Assembly: GCA_015068235.1 (NCBI GenBank)
Contig: SVKY01000007.1
Span: 1-55,760 of the forward strand
Direction of reading: 5' to 3'
Origin: Oscillospiraceae bacterium
GTDB lineage: Bacteria > Bacillota > Clostridia > Oscillospirales > Oscillospiraceae
DNA length: 55,760 nucleotides
Positions 1-9,315 of the stretch are shown one piece after another (position 1 is the stretch's first letter; every line of letters starts with the position of its first letter). Under the pieces are notes generated by a model, which was given only the letters and a program-made list of their open reading frames with translations, did not search any database and was not told where the DNA came from. The position numbers were made by a program, and so were the translations under genes.

Positions 1-3000
1 TTCCGATCTCTACCATATCGGCGGTAATGTTGCTCAAGGTCTTATCCCAACCGGCGAAGGTATAATGGTAATTTCCATCGGAAGCCTTGGTCGGTGTTGT
101 GCCTGTGAAGGATGCGGTTTCGCCATGCAGGACGTCTGATGTTTGCAGAACCTTGCCGTCTGCACCGACAAAATTGACCACATGTAAGGCGGTTGGCAGT
201 TGACCTCTTGGTCCGATGTAGATGTAGTCAATGGAGAAATCGGCACTCTTGCCATCGGTGGACAGGATTCTTGCAAATTGCGGACGAAGGCTATTGATCT
301 CCGAGGCTGTGCAATTCAAGGGGAAGGTCAGAACAAAGAATCCTTTATCAACATATTGTGCAAGGTTAAATTCTGCCTGTGCGTAGCCGTACATGTCATT
401 CGTGCCGACACCGTAGTACAGATGGAATGCGGCTTTGCCGTTGGAATTCGAGCAGACAGCATTGTTGATTTGCACTCGTACCTGGCACATGTCGCTGCTT
501 GCAGGGGTATAGTTCAAAGGCATATCGGCAGTGGATTTGCCGCTGTGGGCATAGTGGTTGGTGCGGCCTGCGACATTGGTCGAGGCAAAGCTGAGGCAGC
601 CATCGCCGATTGTCAGGTTGGTTGTGTATTTGGAATTGACCCACCATTGATCAACGAGGTCGAAATTTCTTTCGCCATAGACGACGTTTGTGTAGCGTTC
701 CTGATCCTCGGCGGTATTTTCAAAGCCGAAGAACAGATAATTGGATAATTTGTCGATTTTTTGCGTGTAGCTCGAACCACAGCCGTTTGTGCAGGTGAAG
801 GTTTTGATACCCTCAGCGGACAAGGTTGGCGCTTGTGTGATAACGCCTGCATCGTAGCTGTGACCCGTTGCGGCAATGGGTTGCTGTGCAACGAGGATCA
901 GACCGCACAAAGCGCAGTGACTGCCTTCGGTCTTTCCGCTTTCCGTACAACTCGGAGAAACCGCTTCATCGGTAACGACCTGATGATCTTCGGTGATGGA
1001 AGTACCGCAGTAAGCGCAGGTTCCCTTGTGGGTACCGTCTGAGCTGTCTACATAAGCAAATGCGTGCTTCAAACAGATGAACGGCATGCCGTCATTCACG
1101 GCATCATCACGCCCCCACAGGCTGAGCAAACGGTTCATCTTGCCGGGGAGGTCCGTTGCTTTCAGGCTCGATACGGTAGCGCCAGCACCGGAAAGTCCGG
1201 CATTGGTGGGATAGAAGCAGTAATTTACTTTTCCGCAGCTATACTTGGTCGTGATGGCGTTGGCAAACACGCCCGTAGCCGTGGCGGTGTATTGGCTGTA
1301 GGAGCTGAGGATATGACCGTTATTTTCTGCTGCAATGCCGGCAGAGCCGCCGCCGGAGGAAATGGCTCCCGTATAAGAACAGCTCACGATCACACCGTTA
1401 TTCTCTCCGGCAATGCCTCCGTGGGAGTTACCGCCGATGCGGATGGTGCTGTAAAGACCGTAGTGGTCAGAAATTGCATTTGAGTCAATTTTATCCAGTA
1501 AGACCTTGTAGGTAGTCACATCTGTATTGTTGCTGACGAATATATAGTCAATGATGCTGCTGGGGCTTGCGTTATAGGCGCTGAAGGTGTTTTGATTCAC
1601 AGGCGTACCCAGGGAAACTGCGGCATAACGAGCCTCGGTCCAATAGGTACTGACCTCCTGAATGACCGTGGCGTTGGGCTTTGCATTAAAGTCGCCGCTG
1701 ATATGGAAGCAGATCTCCTTGTATCCCAGCGCTTCATACTTAGCCTTCAAAGCGGTCATGCGTTCCTTGATTAACTCCATACCCTTGGTACGTGCCAACT
1801 CAACCTTATGATCAAGGTGGGTGTTGGCAGCAATGACGATCATACCGTTGCTCTTGACCTTCAGAACAGCGTAGTTGCAGGTGCGATGATTTCCTGCGCC
1901 CCAGCCCAAGGACATCACATCCGGTGTTTCGCTGAGCCAGAAGGTGCCCTTTTCCAAAGCGGTAAACTTACTGCTCTTCCAGTACAGGGGGCTGCCCTCG
2001 TTCTGTGCGGTGGTATTGCCATAGACAAGCTGTTTTTCATATCCGGTCAGAACACCGTCCAAGACAGTCTGCCATGCACTGTCCACCTCCTGGAAGCCGA
2101 TGATATCCGGGAGATAATTTTTTAGGAAGGTTTCCATGCGGGGGATTCGTTCTTCCTTGGTGTTGGGACTGGTATCGCCTCCGACACGGACGTTTTGGCT
2201 CATAACGCTGTATTCATAGGTTGTCCATGTGGAATTGACCTGTGCGGAACTCATACAGCCCAAAATCAGGCCCTTTTCATTTACGCCGACCACACTGCCG
2301 GTATTGGTTTTTCCGGAAATGGTTGCATCTTCCAACATGAGGAATTTTACACTGCCGTGTTTCAGATAACCCACGACACCCTGTGCATTGTCTCCTGCAA
2401 TGGCAAAATTCTTTAGACGATAACCTTTTCCGTCAAAAACGCCACTGAAGGGTGCAGACTCCGTTCCGATGGCGGGGATGGTCTGACCGCCGAAGTCCAA
2501 GTCTGCGGCAAGGTATACATACTTATCGCTGTAGCTGTTTCCAGCATTGACAGCATTGGCAAAGGCGATATACTCTGCAGTTGTGCTGATCTTTACAGGG
2601 GCAGCCCATTTTGCATAAAGTGTTTTATCCCCGGTCGTTCCGGGATTGATCACAGCCAGGGGCTGACCTGAGAAATCGGATTGCTCGAACCAACCGGCAA
2701 AGACGTAGCCACTCTTGCTGATCATGGATTCATCGGGCAGTCCGATACCGTGTGCACGGGTATAGAAGGAAGGACCGGTTCCGCTCCAGGTGCCGCCGTT
2801 TGCCTGATAATGCAGCAGGAAAGGAACTCCCGTGGGATAGGCGTAGGAGGTAATAGCATCGGGGGCGGAGAACGGAACGGCGCTGTAGTAGTTCAGCGCA
2901 GAGGTATAGGGAATGTCATCGCCCAAATTGGCACAAATGGTCTGATAGCCCAAATTGAAGTCCTCATCATAGGCGTAAAGACGTGTGCAGACAGCAGGTT

Positions 3001-5014
3001 TCTGATTTTGGGTGCATACCGCAGGGATTACGGGCGTGGCGGTAAAGGCATTGTTGCTTTTGGCGGTGCGGTAGGAGGTGTTGATATACGAAGCGATCAC
3101 ACCTGCACGAAAATCATTTTCTGTATATGCCTTGCCTGCAACGCTAGTGGCGCAGGCACTCTTCATGTAGTAGCAATCCTTGAATTCGGGGGTATAGTCA
3201 GCTTTCACACGGGCGAAGGCGGCAACATCAGCAGTTGCTGTGACCACGCCGGCATTGAAGCAACCGGTCATCTTGATGTTGCCTTGCCCCCAGCCTGCAA
3301 TGCCCGCTGCGCCGTTTACCGTTGCTGTGATAGTGCCGTAGTTGCCGCAGTAGTTGAACACGGAACTGGCTCTTGCCACGCCTGCCAGACCGCCAATGCC
3401 GTCGCTGCCGGTGGCGGACATAATGGCAGCACCGTTGGTGCAGTATTCAAAGGTGCAGGCATCGGCATAGCCGGTAATGCCGCCGGAACGGTTGGCGCAG
3501 TTAACGGAACCATTGAAAATATGCAGACCGTTAAAATATGCCTTGTAGCAGCTGCCGAACAAGCCACCTCCGTTGAGAGAGGTATCGTCAACCTTCAAAT
3601 TCAGAATCTTAAAATTGTTGCCGTAGAATTTGCCGGAGAAGGAGGTTGTCCAGCTGCTGTTGGTGTCAAACTTGCCGATGGGAGTATGTGCTGTATTGTT
3701 CATATCGATGTCACAGAGCATATAGAAGCTCTTGCCGGAGAAGGTATTGCCGCCATTCACAGCAGGAGCCATTGCAGTAAAGCCTGCCCGATTGGTAACC
3801 ACATAAATAGACTCGTCGGGATAGGTGCTGTAGTCTGCAATGTTCGCGGCATCTACGGTGACAGTGAGGGATGCCGCCGCTGCAGGCATAATATAATTGC
3901 GACCACTGATTGTGCCTGTGCTGGCGCTGAGGCTGACAGCAACGCTGTCGGGCACACCTACGGTATAGGTATCGCCTGCATTCAAATACAGCGTAGTGGT
4001 GCTGCTCTTTCCCTTGGCAACAAAGGTCACAGAAAGCGGATAGACACCGGCGGTCTTTCGCAGCTCGGGAAACAGAGCGCCTTGAGACCAGACGGGAGCA
4101 CCGCCTAAAGGAGAGGAGGTATTCAACTGATATGCTAAATAGCCATTGCCCAATTGATGCTTGGAAACAAGAGTATCACCGCTTGACCAATCACAGTCGG
4201 TGTAACTGCTGTCAAAGTAATAGTTGTTAAACATGGCATTGGGCTTGTTGGCATCCAAAATTGCGCCGCTGTAGCGTCCAATGGCATGTTTGGTGGTGGC
4301 GACCAGCTTGCCAATATTGAAACAATTGTAGATCTGACCGACAGAACCTTCGTAATGACCCTGACCCCAGCAGCAGATACCGGCTGCCACTTCGATACCT
4401 GTTGCGGTGCCGGCGAAATAGCAGTTTTTGATAACGCCGCCGCCGTGCATACCGCCGACAATTCCGCCGACGGACAGATAGTCGTAGCCGCCGGAAATGG
4501 AAATGTCAGAGGAACTCCAGCAGTTTTCTACCAGTCCTTTTTCCACAACGCCTGCCAGACATCCGGCACGCCAACTGTCCTTGCTGCAGGTCGCGGTGAA
4601 AGTGCAGCCCTCCATGCCCAGATTTCTCAGGACACCTGTGGAGGTTACCTTACCAACAAAACCGCAGTTCAGATCGCTTGTGGTGACGCTCATACGCTTG
4701 ACGGCATGGAACCCCCCGTCAAAAATGCCTGCGAAATTCACAGGGGGTATGTAGGAAAAGCCGTACATATCAATGTCGCAGATCATGTAGAGTGTCTTCC
4801 CGGAGAAGTTATAGCTTTGTCCCAATGTGGAAAATTTCTGCAAGCCTTCGGCAGTCGAAATTTGGAATTCCTTGGCGTTGGGGTACTGCTCGTAGAGGAG
4901 TATGTCGGGGATTGTCTCTGCAGCCCGAACCACAGTGGGAGAAAAACCAAGGTTTGGCAGCAGGGAGAACAGGCACACCAGTGCTAAAACGAATGCAAGA
5001 AGTCGTTTTTTCAT
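1..5014 (-). CDS. Giant secreted surface protein with GLUG/InlB repeats and an embedded EEP-fold enzyme domain (3' end outside window)
   Basis: The frame is open from an ATG at 5014 to the left edge, giving 1671 codons with the C-terminus missing. It begins with a signal peptide (MKKRLLAFVLALVCLFSLLP...), and the start follows AAAGGAGCC. Residues about 40-300 and 400-650 are GLUG-type repeats (phrases such as GFVGKV, GGIVGG, GGLAGV). An InlB/Flg_new-type module (GYVFAGWFE...TLYAKW) lies near residues 720-790. Residues about 933-1191 form an endonuclease/exonuclease/phosphatase domain with SQNVR, QEVDS, NTHLDH, GDFNA, IDYIF and SDHYG in order. GLUG repeats then resume, followed by paired CxxC motifs (CAYCG, CALCG), a galactose-binding-like stretch and another InlB-type module. 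The protein is expected to be exported and cell-surface bound. The anchor is not visible. The substrate of the enzyme domain (nucleic acid or phosphoester) is unknown. Confidence 0.88.
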   Translation of the reverse strand, partial: MKKRLLAFVLALVCLFSLLPNLGFSPTVVRAAETIPDILLYEQYPNAKEFQISTAEGLQKFSTLGQSYNFSGKTLYMICDIDMYGFSYIPPVNFAGIFDGGFHAVKRMSVTTSDLNCGFVGKVTSTGVLRNLGMEGCTFTATCSKDSWRAGCLAGVVEKGLVENCWSSSDISISGGYDYLSVGGIVGGMHGGGVIKNCYFAGTATGIEVAAGICCWGQGHYEGSVGQIYNCFNIGKLVATTKHAIGRYSGAILDANKPNAMFNNYYFDSSYTDCDWSSGDTLVSKHQLGNGYLAYQLNTSSPLGGAPVWSQGALFPELRKTAGVYPLSVTFVAKGKSSTTTLYLNAGDTYTVGVPDSVAVSLSASTGTISGRNYIMPAAAASLTVTVDAANIADYSTYPDESIYVVTNRAGFTAMAPAVNGGNTFSGKSFYMLCDIDMNNTAHTPIGKFDTNSSWTTSFSGKFYGNNFKILNLKVDDTSLNGGGLFGSCYKAYFNGLHIFNGSVNCANRSGGITGYADACTFEYCTNGAAIMSATGSDGIGGLAGVARASSVFNYCGNYGTITATVNGAAGIAGWGQGNIKMTGCFNAGVVTATADVAAFARVKADYTPEFKDCYYMKSACATSVAGKAYTENDFRAGVIASYINTSYRTAKSNNAFTATPVIPAVCTQNQKPAVCTRLYAYDEDFNLGYQTICANLGDDIPYTSALNYYSAVPFSAPDAITSYAYPTGVPFLLHYQANGGTWSGTGPSFYTRAHGIGLPDESMISKSGYVFAGWFEQSDFSGQPLAVINPGTTGDKTLYAKWAAPVKISTTAEYIAFANAVNAGNSYSDKYVYLAADLDFGGQTIPAIGTESAPFSGVFDGKGYRLKNFAIAGDNAQGVVGYLKHGSVKFLMLEDATISGKTNTGSVVGVNEKGLILGCMSSAQVNSTWTTYEYSVMSQNVRVGGDTSPNTKEERIPRMETFLKNYLPDIIGFQEVDSAWQTVLDGVLTGYEKQLVYGNTTAQNEGSPLYWKSSKFTALEKGTFWLSETPDVMSLGWGAGNHRTCNYAVLKVKSNGMIVIAANTHLDHKVELARTKGMELIKERMTALKAKYEALGYKEICFHISGDFNAKPNATVIQEVSTYWTEARYAAVSLGTPVNQNTFSAYNASPSSIIDYIFVSNNTDVTTYKVLLDKIDSNAISDHYGLYSTIRIGGNSHGGIAGENNGVIVSCSYTGAISSGGGSAGIAAENNGHILSSYSQYTATATGVFANAITTKYSCGKVNYCFYPTNAGLSGAGATVSSLKATDLPGKMNRLLSLWGRDDAVNDGMPFICLKHAFAYVDSSDGTHKGTCAYCGTSITEDHQVVTDEAVSPSCTESGKTEGSHCALCGLILVAQQPIAATGHSYDAGVITQAPTLSAEGIKTFTCTNGCGSSYTQKIDKLSNYLFFGFENTAEDQERYTNVVYGERNFDLVDQWWVNSKYTTNLTIGDGCLSFASTNVAGRTNHYAHSGKSTADMPLNYTPASSDMCQVRVQINNAVCSNSNGKAAFHLYYGVGTNDMYGYAQAEFNLAQYVDKGFFVLTFPLNCTASEINSLRPQFARILSTDGKSADFSIDYIYIGPRGQLPTALHVVNFVGADGKVLQTSDVLHGETASFTGTTPTKASDGNYHYTFAGWDKTLSNITADMVEIG

Positions 5015-5049
5015 GGATCGTGGCTCCTTTCAGGCTAGTTTACTTCATT

Positions 5050-5078
5050 ATTTTAATTAAAAAGGGATATCATGTCAA
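5050..5078 (-). promoter_or_regulatory. Promoter of the giant surface protein gene
   Basis: On the minus strand TTGACA (5078-5073), 17 bases and TAAAAT (5055-5050) match the SigA consensus, and lie 36 bases upstream of the start codon. Repeat A copy 1 lies further upstream, outside the expected transcript. Confidence 0.75.
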
Positions 5079-5210
5079 TAGCACTTTCTCCAAAACACAA
5101 CCGTTTTTTATCGACCGCTCGACGGCAATGAAAATAGGTAATACTGACTTTGTATTGAAAGTCGGTATCAGGCGTGTAATACTATTTTTCGATTAAAATT
5201 ATTGATTTTA

Positions 5211-5382
5211 TACTTATTTCTAATAAAACGGTTTAACCGTTTTACTATGCCGCTTATAAGCGGCATGGCGGCAAAGCCGCCAAGAAATGCCGTGTAATAC
5301 TGTTCTTGCCGCCATAGGCGGTGCAGGATATTCATCCTGCAATAAAATGCTTTTCTAACCATTTTATCAAGAAACAGTATTA
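5211..5382 (-). repeat. Structured intergenic repeat, family A, copy 1
   Basis: This is a 172-bp element. Read on the minus strand it holds six short hairpins in the order: AAAATGG-type, GCAGGAT-type, CCGCC-type, GGCGGC-type, ATGCCGC-type and AAAACGG-type. The left end TAATACTGTT pairs with AACAGTATTA in the centre, enclosing the first three hairpins. ATTTCT in the centre pairs with AGAAAT at the right end, enclosing the last three. It resembles copy 4 most closely. It fills most of the 457-base gap between the surface-protein and zinc-ribbon genes. Confidence 0.85.
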
Positions 5383-5432
5383 ATCGAAAATGCACCCACA
5401 AAAGGCCCTAGTATAAACAATCTCATAAAAAC

Positions 5433-5460
5433 AAAAAAGACGCCAACTGGCGTCTTTTTT
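5433..5460 (-). terminator. Intrinsic terminator of the zinc-ribbon gene
   Basis: The stem GACGCC/GGCGTC has a 4-base loop and is flanked by A6 and T6, so it could act in both directions. It lies 11 bases after the stop of the zinc-ribbon gene. Confidence 0.85.
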
Positions 5461-5471
5461 GTTAGCTGTAA

Positions 5472-5750
5472 TTAGCCGTTCTCGCGCATCTTTGCGAAGC
5501 ACTCGCTGCAATACACGGGGCGGTCGGTCTTCGGCTCGAACGGAACACGAGCTTCGCCACCGCAGTTAGCGCAAGTAGCGGTGAAGTACTCTCTCGGGCT
5601 GCGGGCAGCATTCTTGCGAGCGTCACGGCAGGCCTTGCAGCGCTGGGGCTCATTCTGGAAGCCTCTCTCAGCATAGAACTCCTGCTCACCGGCGGTGAAC
5701 ACGAACTCGGCGCCACATTCTTTGCAAACTAAGGTCTTGTCTTCGAACAT
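5472..5750 (-). CDS. Small zinc-ribbon protein
   Basis: The product is a 92-residue, probably cytoplasmic protein with three CxxC pairs: CKECG near the N-terminus, CKACR in the middle, and CANCG followed by CSEC near the C-terminus. This fits the probable zinc-ribbon (zf-trcl-like) proteins of Firmicutes, whose role is unknown. The start at MFEDKT was chosen because AGAGGAAA lies just upstream; an in-frame ATG 18 codons earlier has no better site. A consensus promoter 120 bases upstream and a tight terminator make it a single-gene transcript with a leader of about 115 bases. Binding of zinc is inferred from the cysteine pattern. Confidence 0.82.
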   Translation of the reverse strand: MFEDKTLVCKECGAEFVFTAGEQEFYAERGFQNEPQRCKACRDARKNAARSPREYFTATCANCGGEARVPFEPKTDRPVYCSECFAKMRENG

Positions 5751-5871
5751 TTTTGCATTTCCTCTCTTGTTAAGATGATTTTGCCCTGACGCGATGTCCA
5801 TCAAAAAAAGCTGGGATCCACAGGGTATATGCGAACGGTTTTTACCGATTACGCCTAATAGCGTTTGAGTT

Positions 5872-5899
5872 ATTATACCATTTTTATCGAAATTGTCAA
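5872..5899 (-). promoter_or_regulatory. Promoter of the zinc-ribbon gene
   Basis: On the minus strand TTGACA (5899-5894), 16 bases and TATAAT (5877-5872) are perfect consensus hexamers. The expected leader contains an inverted repeat around 5832-5850 (CGAACGG...CCGATTACG) of unknown meaning. Confidence 0.75.
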
Positions 5900-5971
5900 T
5901 GGTGTATGAAATGATTTTTTCAAAAAATTAGATTTTTGTGCGAAACTAATGAAATCCTCGTGGATTTTTGT

Positions 5972-7009
5972 TCAAAATGTCAGTTGTTCCGGATGATCAT
6001 TTGGGATTTTCAAATGATCGTATGCAAGTCTTGTGACACATCTGCCACGTGGAGTGCGTGTTAAGAAACCAATTTGCATCAAATATGGCTCATAAACGTC
6101 CTCCAATGTTACGGCTTCCTCGCCGATGGTCGCCGCAAGTGTATCCAAGCCGACGGGACCGCCGTTATAGAATTTGATGATTGCCTCCAGCATCCTTCGG
6201 TCGGTTGCGTCCAAGCCCAGCTTGTCCACCTCTAAACGACTCAGTGCATGGTCGGCAGCTTCCTTCGTGATGATACCATCGTAGTAAATTTGCGCAAAAT
6301 CTCGCACTCGGCGCAGCATACGATTTGCAATTCTCGGCGTACCTCGACTGCGTGAGGCAAGCTCCATGCCACCGTCATGCTCAATCTGCATGCCAAGCAG
6401 ATTTGCTGAACGTGTGATGATCCTGCAAAGCTCCTCGGGAGTGTAGAGCTCTAAGCGGAAGCTGACACCGAAACGGTCACGCAGGGGAGCAGAGAGCTGA
6501 CCTGCACGTGTTGTGGCGCCAATCAGGGTGAAACGGGGCAGATCCAATCGAATCGAATTGGCAGAAGGACCTTTGCCGACGATGATGTCGATCGCGAAAT
6601 CCTCCATGGCAGGATATAAAATTTCTTCCACAGCGGTATTTAATCGATGGATCTCGTCAATAAATAAGATGTCACCTTCAGCAAGGTTGGTCAAAAGTGC
6701 AGCCAAGTCACCGGCTTTTTCAATCGCAGGACCGGAGGTAATGCGGATATTAACGCCCATCTCATTGGCGATGACACCTGCCAAGGTGGTCTTGCCAAGC
6801 CCCGGCGGGCCATAGAGCAGAACGTGATCCAAGGGTTCATTTCGGCGCTTTGCCGCTTCGATATATACGCTTAGATTCTCCTTGACCTTTTCCTGACCGT
6901 TGTATTCATACAAATGCTTCGGTCGCAGAGAATATTCCGATTCGTCGCTTGGTGTGAAGCTGGTCGTAACGATCGGCGCTTCATAATCCTGTGAAAAATC
7001 AATACTCAT
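5972..7009 (-). CDS. ruvB: Holliday junction branch-migration ATPase RuvB
   Basis: The product is 345 residues, the normal family length. It is the hexameric AAA+ motor that drives branch migration of Holliday junctions together with RuvA. Walker A (GPPGLGKTT) is near residue 66, Walker B (FIDEIHRL) near 118, the sensor/arginine-finger region (GATTRAG, LRDRFG) near 165-180, and the winged-helix DNA-binding domain ([11 protein letters not shown]...[10 protein letters not shown]) at the C-terminus. It starts 4 bases after ruvA and is the last gene of the unit; no strong terminator follows. Confidence 0.98.
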   Translation of the reverse strand: MSIDFSQDYEAPIVTTSFTPSDESEYSLRPKHLYEYNGQEKVKENLSVYIEAAKRRNEPLDHVLLYGPPGLGKTTLAGVIANEMGVNIRITSGPAIEKAGDLAALLTNLAEGDILFIDEIHRLNTAVEEILYPAMEDFAIDIIVGKGPSANSIRLDLPRFTLIGATTRAGQLSAPLRDRFGVSFRLELYTPEELCRIITRSANLLGMQIEHDGGMELASRSRGTPRIANRMLRRVRDFAQIYYDGIITKEAADHALSRLEVDKLGLDATDRRMLEAIIKFYNGGPVGLDTLAATIGEEAVTLEDVYEPYLMQIGFLTRTPRGRCVTRLAYDHLKIPNDHPEQLTF

Positions 7010-7013
7010 AGCA

Positions 7014-7616
7014 TTACCTCATAACCATGGCACGCAGGCACTGTTTTACGATCTGCTCGGTCGTCATACCATCGATCGGCACGCCCTTGAGCGCAGCGGT
7101 AATCTCTGCATGAGAATAGCCAAGCTCTGCCAAGGCAGCCTGCGCAAGTGTTAAATTGCTTCCGCTTTGTGGGATTGGAGCGGCGGTATTTCCCGAAAAA
7201 TCGACTTCTGTTACCACACTTCCGAGCTTGTCCTTCAGTTCCAAAATGATGCGCTGCGCAAGCTTTTTGCCCACGCCCTGTGCAGCGATCAAGGCTTTTT
7301 CGTCCTGTGTCATCACGGCAAGGGTAAAGCGTTCGGGGCTGACTGCGGACAAAATTGCCTGCGCAGCCTTCGGTCCGACACCGGTCACGCCCAAAAGCAT
7401 CTGGAAGCAGCGTAGCTCTTCCCGTGAGGAAAAGCCGAAAATGTCAAAAGCATCTTCACGAATGTTGCAATGGGTATAAAGCTTTGCCTTTTGCCCTACA
7501 CGAAGCTTTGAAAGCGTGTAGGTCGTGCTGTGACAGGCGTAGCCGACACCGCCGCAATCGACGACGGCAATATTTTCGTCTATCAAGGCGATCTCGCCGT
7601 TTAAGTAATAAAACAT
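7014..7616 (-). CDS. ruvA: Holliday junction DNA helicase subunit RuvA
   Basis: The product is 200 residues and binds four-way DNA junctions as a tetramer that loads RuvB. The N-terminal OB-fold ([15 protein letters not shown]...GVGY), two helix-hairpin-helix motifs ([17 protein letters not shown] near 80 and [16 protein letters not shown] near 115) and a C-terminal domain III ([12 protein letters not shown]) are visible. The start at MFYYLNG was chosen because it matches the family N-terminus; a longer reading would overlap ruvC. ruvC ends only 2 bases upstream, so the genes are probably translationally coupled. Confidence 0.97.
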   Translation of the reverse strand: MFYYLNGEIALIDENIAVVDCGGVGYACHSTTYTLSKLRVGQKAKLYTHCNIREDAFDIFGFSSREELRCFQMLLGVTGVGPKAAQAILSAVSPERFTLAVMTQDEKALIAAQGVGKKLAQRIILELKDKLGSVVTEVDFSGNTAAPIPQSGSNLTLAQAALAELGYSHAEITAALKGVPIDGMTTEQIVKQCLRAMVMR

Positions 7617-7618
7617 GT

Positions 7619-8128
7619 CTAACCTCTTTGTGCTAATAAACTTGTGCTCGAACGTGCATGGCACAGGGCGATGGCAATCGCATCGGCTGCATCATCGGGA
7701 CGTGGCATTTTCTCCATCTTCAAAAAGCGTCGAGTCATGTCCATGACCTGGTGCTTCTCTGCCTTGCCGTAGCCGACAACTGCCTGCTTGACCTGCATTG
7801 GTGTGTATTCAAACAGCGGCAAGCCTGCCCGTTCGATCGAGAGTAAAATAACACCTCTGCCATGCGAAACACCGATACCGGTCGTAATATTGTGTCCCCA
7901 AAAAAGCTCCTCTACCGCCACAGCATCGGGCTTGGTGACCTCCAAAAGTCTTGTCATATCGTCAAAAAGCATATTCAGACGCTGGGGAAATGATAAGTCC
8001 GCAGGGGTGGTGATGGTGCCGTATTGCAGCAGATGATAGCTCGCACGTTCGGCATGGATCAATCCAAAGCCCGTGGTTGCATAGCCAGGGTCAATTCCTA
8101 AAATTTTCAAAACGTATGACCAAACCAT
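7619..8128 (-). CDS. ruvC: Crossover junction endodeoxyribonuclease RuvC
   Basis: This is the Holliday junction resolvase, acting as a Mg-dependent dimer. Catalytic acidic residues sit in GIDPGY (near residue 9), VEELFWG (near 76) and the C-terminal DDAADAIAIALCH. The start is uncertain. ATG at 8128 gives MVWSYVLKILGIDPG (169 residues). A TTG at 8110 gives the more family-like MKILGIDPG and would overlap the TGA of the upstream membrane-protein gene. Neither has a good ribosome-binding site, which suggests translational coupling. Confidence 0.95.
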   Translation of the reverse strand: MVWSYVLKILGIDPGYATTGFGLIHAERASYHLLQYGTITTPADLSFPQRLNMLFDDMTRLLEVTKPDAVAVEELFWGHNITTGIGVSHGRGVILLSIERAGLPLFEYTPMQVKQAVVGYGKAEKHQVMDMTRRFLKMEKMPRPDDAADAIAIALCHARSSTSLLAQRG

Positions 8129-8295
8129 TCCTTGACACTGTCGATCCATGTCGGATATGCAATGCCGAGCAGCCAAAAAATGATGCCGATACAGACAATC
8201 ACGAATAAAACCCACGCCAAAACTCGCTTCCACTTCGGACTGGGGACGTAAGGCTCCTGCTCTAATTCGTCAATGTTCATGTTTTCTTTGTTCAT
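8107..8295 (-). CDS. Small single-pass membrane protein upstream of ruvC
   Basis: The product is 62 residues. An acidic N-terminus (NIDELEQEP) and a basic KWKR patch are followed by one hydrophobic segment (about residues 25-48, VLAWVLFVIVCIGIIFWLLGIA) and a short outer tail. GAGGTGA lies 6 bases before the ATG. It sits 20 bases after the methyltransferase gene and overlaps the start region of ruvC, so it belongs to the same transcript. I do not recognise a family. Confidence 0.75.
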   Translation of the reverse strand: MNKENMNIDELEQEPYVPSPKWKRVLAWVLFVIVCIGIIFWLLGIAYPTWIDSVKEWFGHTF

Positions 8296-8315
8296 GCTTC
8301 TTCACCTCAAGGGTA

Positions 8316-9200
8316 TCATATCATACTTTCTTGATTTTTGCAGTATTTTTTTATCGCCGCAATAAATTCGGGCGTTGTTCCACAGCAACCACCAATCAGC
8401 TCGGCACCTTCACGCATCAAGACCTGCATATGCTTCGCAAAAATCTCCGGCTGCATCGGGTAGATGGCTTCGCCGCTGTCGGAAATTTCGGGCATGCCGG
8501 CGTTCGGCTTGACAAGAAGGGGAACGGTTGCTTCGGCTTTCATGTTTCTAACCAGCGCTACGAGCTGTTCGGGTCCCAATGAACAGTTGATGCCAACAGC
8601 ATCGACACCGAGCTCTTGCAAGGTCTGTACGGCTTCGATACAATTGCCGCCGAAATACAGCCCTCCGTCAGCCTGAACGGTCACGGAACACATCACAGGA
8701 AGCTCGCAAACGCTTTTTGCAGCCTCTAATGCCACTGCGGTTTCGTCAATTCCGAGCATGGTTTCGATGACCAAAAGATCAGCGCCTGCTTCGGCAAGCA
8801 CACTTGCCTGCTCACAGTAGATCTCAAACAGCTCGTCATAAGCCATCGTTCCGAGCGGCTCCAAGGGAATGCCTGTGGTCGTCATATCGCCTGCTACCAA
8901 GGCTTTTCCGTCAGCTGCTTGCTTGGAAAGCTGCACAAGTGCCGTATTCAGCTCTACAACCCTGCCTTCAAAGCCATGCCTTGCAAGACCATGGCGGTTT
9001 GCTGAGAACGTCGGAGCATAGATGATCTGAGAGCCTGCATCGATATAAGCTTGCTGCAGATCGAGAAGGCTTTGGGGATTGCGAAGAATCCAATCCTCGG
9101 TGCACACGCCCTTGGGCATGCCTGCTTTCATCAAATTTGAGCCGGTCGCACCGTCGAGTATCACGGGAGCTTGTTTTAGAAGCTCAGAAAAATTTAACAT
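8316..9200 (-). CDS. Homocysteine S-methyltransferase family protein
   Basis: The product is 294 residues, a TIM-barrel enzyme of the MetH N-terminal/BHMT/MmuM family that moves a methyl group to homocysteine. The N-terminal LDGATGSNL, and the zinc-binding cysteines in GINCSLGP (near 205) and GGCCGTTPE (near 270), are present. No cobalamin or pterin domain is attached, so it is either a stand-alone methyltransferase or one partner of a split MetH. The start at MLNFSELL follows AGGGATGA; the upstream ATG (MRDDFM) overlaps that site. It appears to head the unit with the small membrane protein and ruvCAB. Confidence 0.85.
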   Translation of the reverse strand: MLNFSELLKQAPVILDGATGSNLMKAGMPKGVCTEDWILRNPQSLLDLQQAYIDAGSQIIYAPTFSANRHGLARHGFEGRVVELNTALVQLSKQAADGKALVAGDMTTTGIPLEPLGTMAYDELFEIYCEQASVLAEAGADLLVIETMLGIDETAVALEAAKSVCELPVMCSVTVQADGGLYFGGNCIEAVQTLQELGVDAVGINCSLGPEQLVALVRNMKAEATVPLLVKPNAGMPEISDSGEAIYPMQPEIFAKHMQVLMREGAELIGGCCGTTPEFIAAIKKYCKNQESMI

Positions 9201-9256
9201 AAAATCATCCCTCATTTCAAACTCTATTTTATCCTGTTTTCAGCCATAATGCAATA

Positions 9257-9285
9257 TTGAAATTTAATATAGAGTGTGATAAAAT
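9257..9285 (+). promoter_or_regulatory. Promoter of the aminopeptidase gene
   Basis: TTGAAA, 17 bases and TAAAAT, with TTAGGAGGAATC as ribosome-binding site further down. Confidence 0.7.
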
Positions 9286-9315
9286 AAAAATAACTCGAAA
9301 TTTAGGAGGAATCTT

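Noticed and set aside
2681-4108. 475-codon plus-strand open frame
   Set aside because: It lies opposite the continuous minus-strand surface-protein frame, has Cys/Gly-rich composition without domains and no ribosome-binding site.
5168-5401. 77-codon minus-strand frame similar to a frame at 29352-29567 (shared QYYTAFLGGFAAMPL peptide)
   Set aside because: Both frames lie inside repeat family A; the peptide similarity follows from the conserved hairpin DNA.
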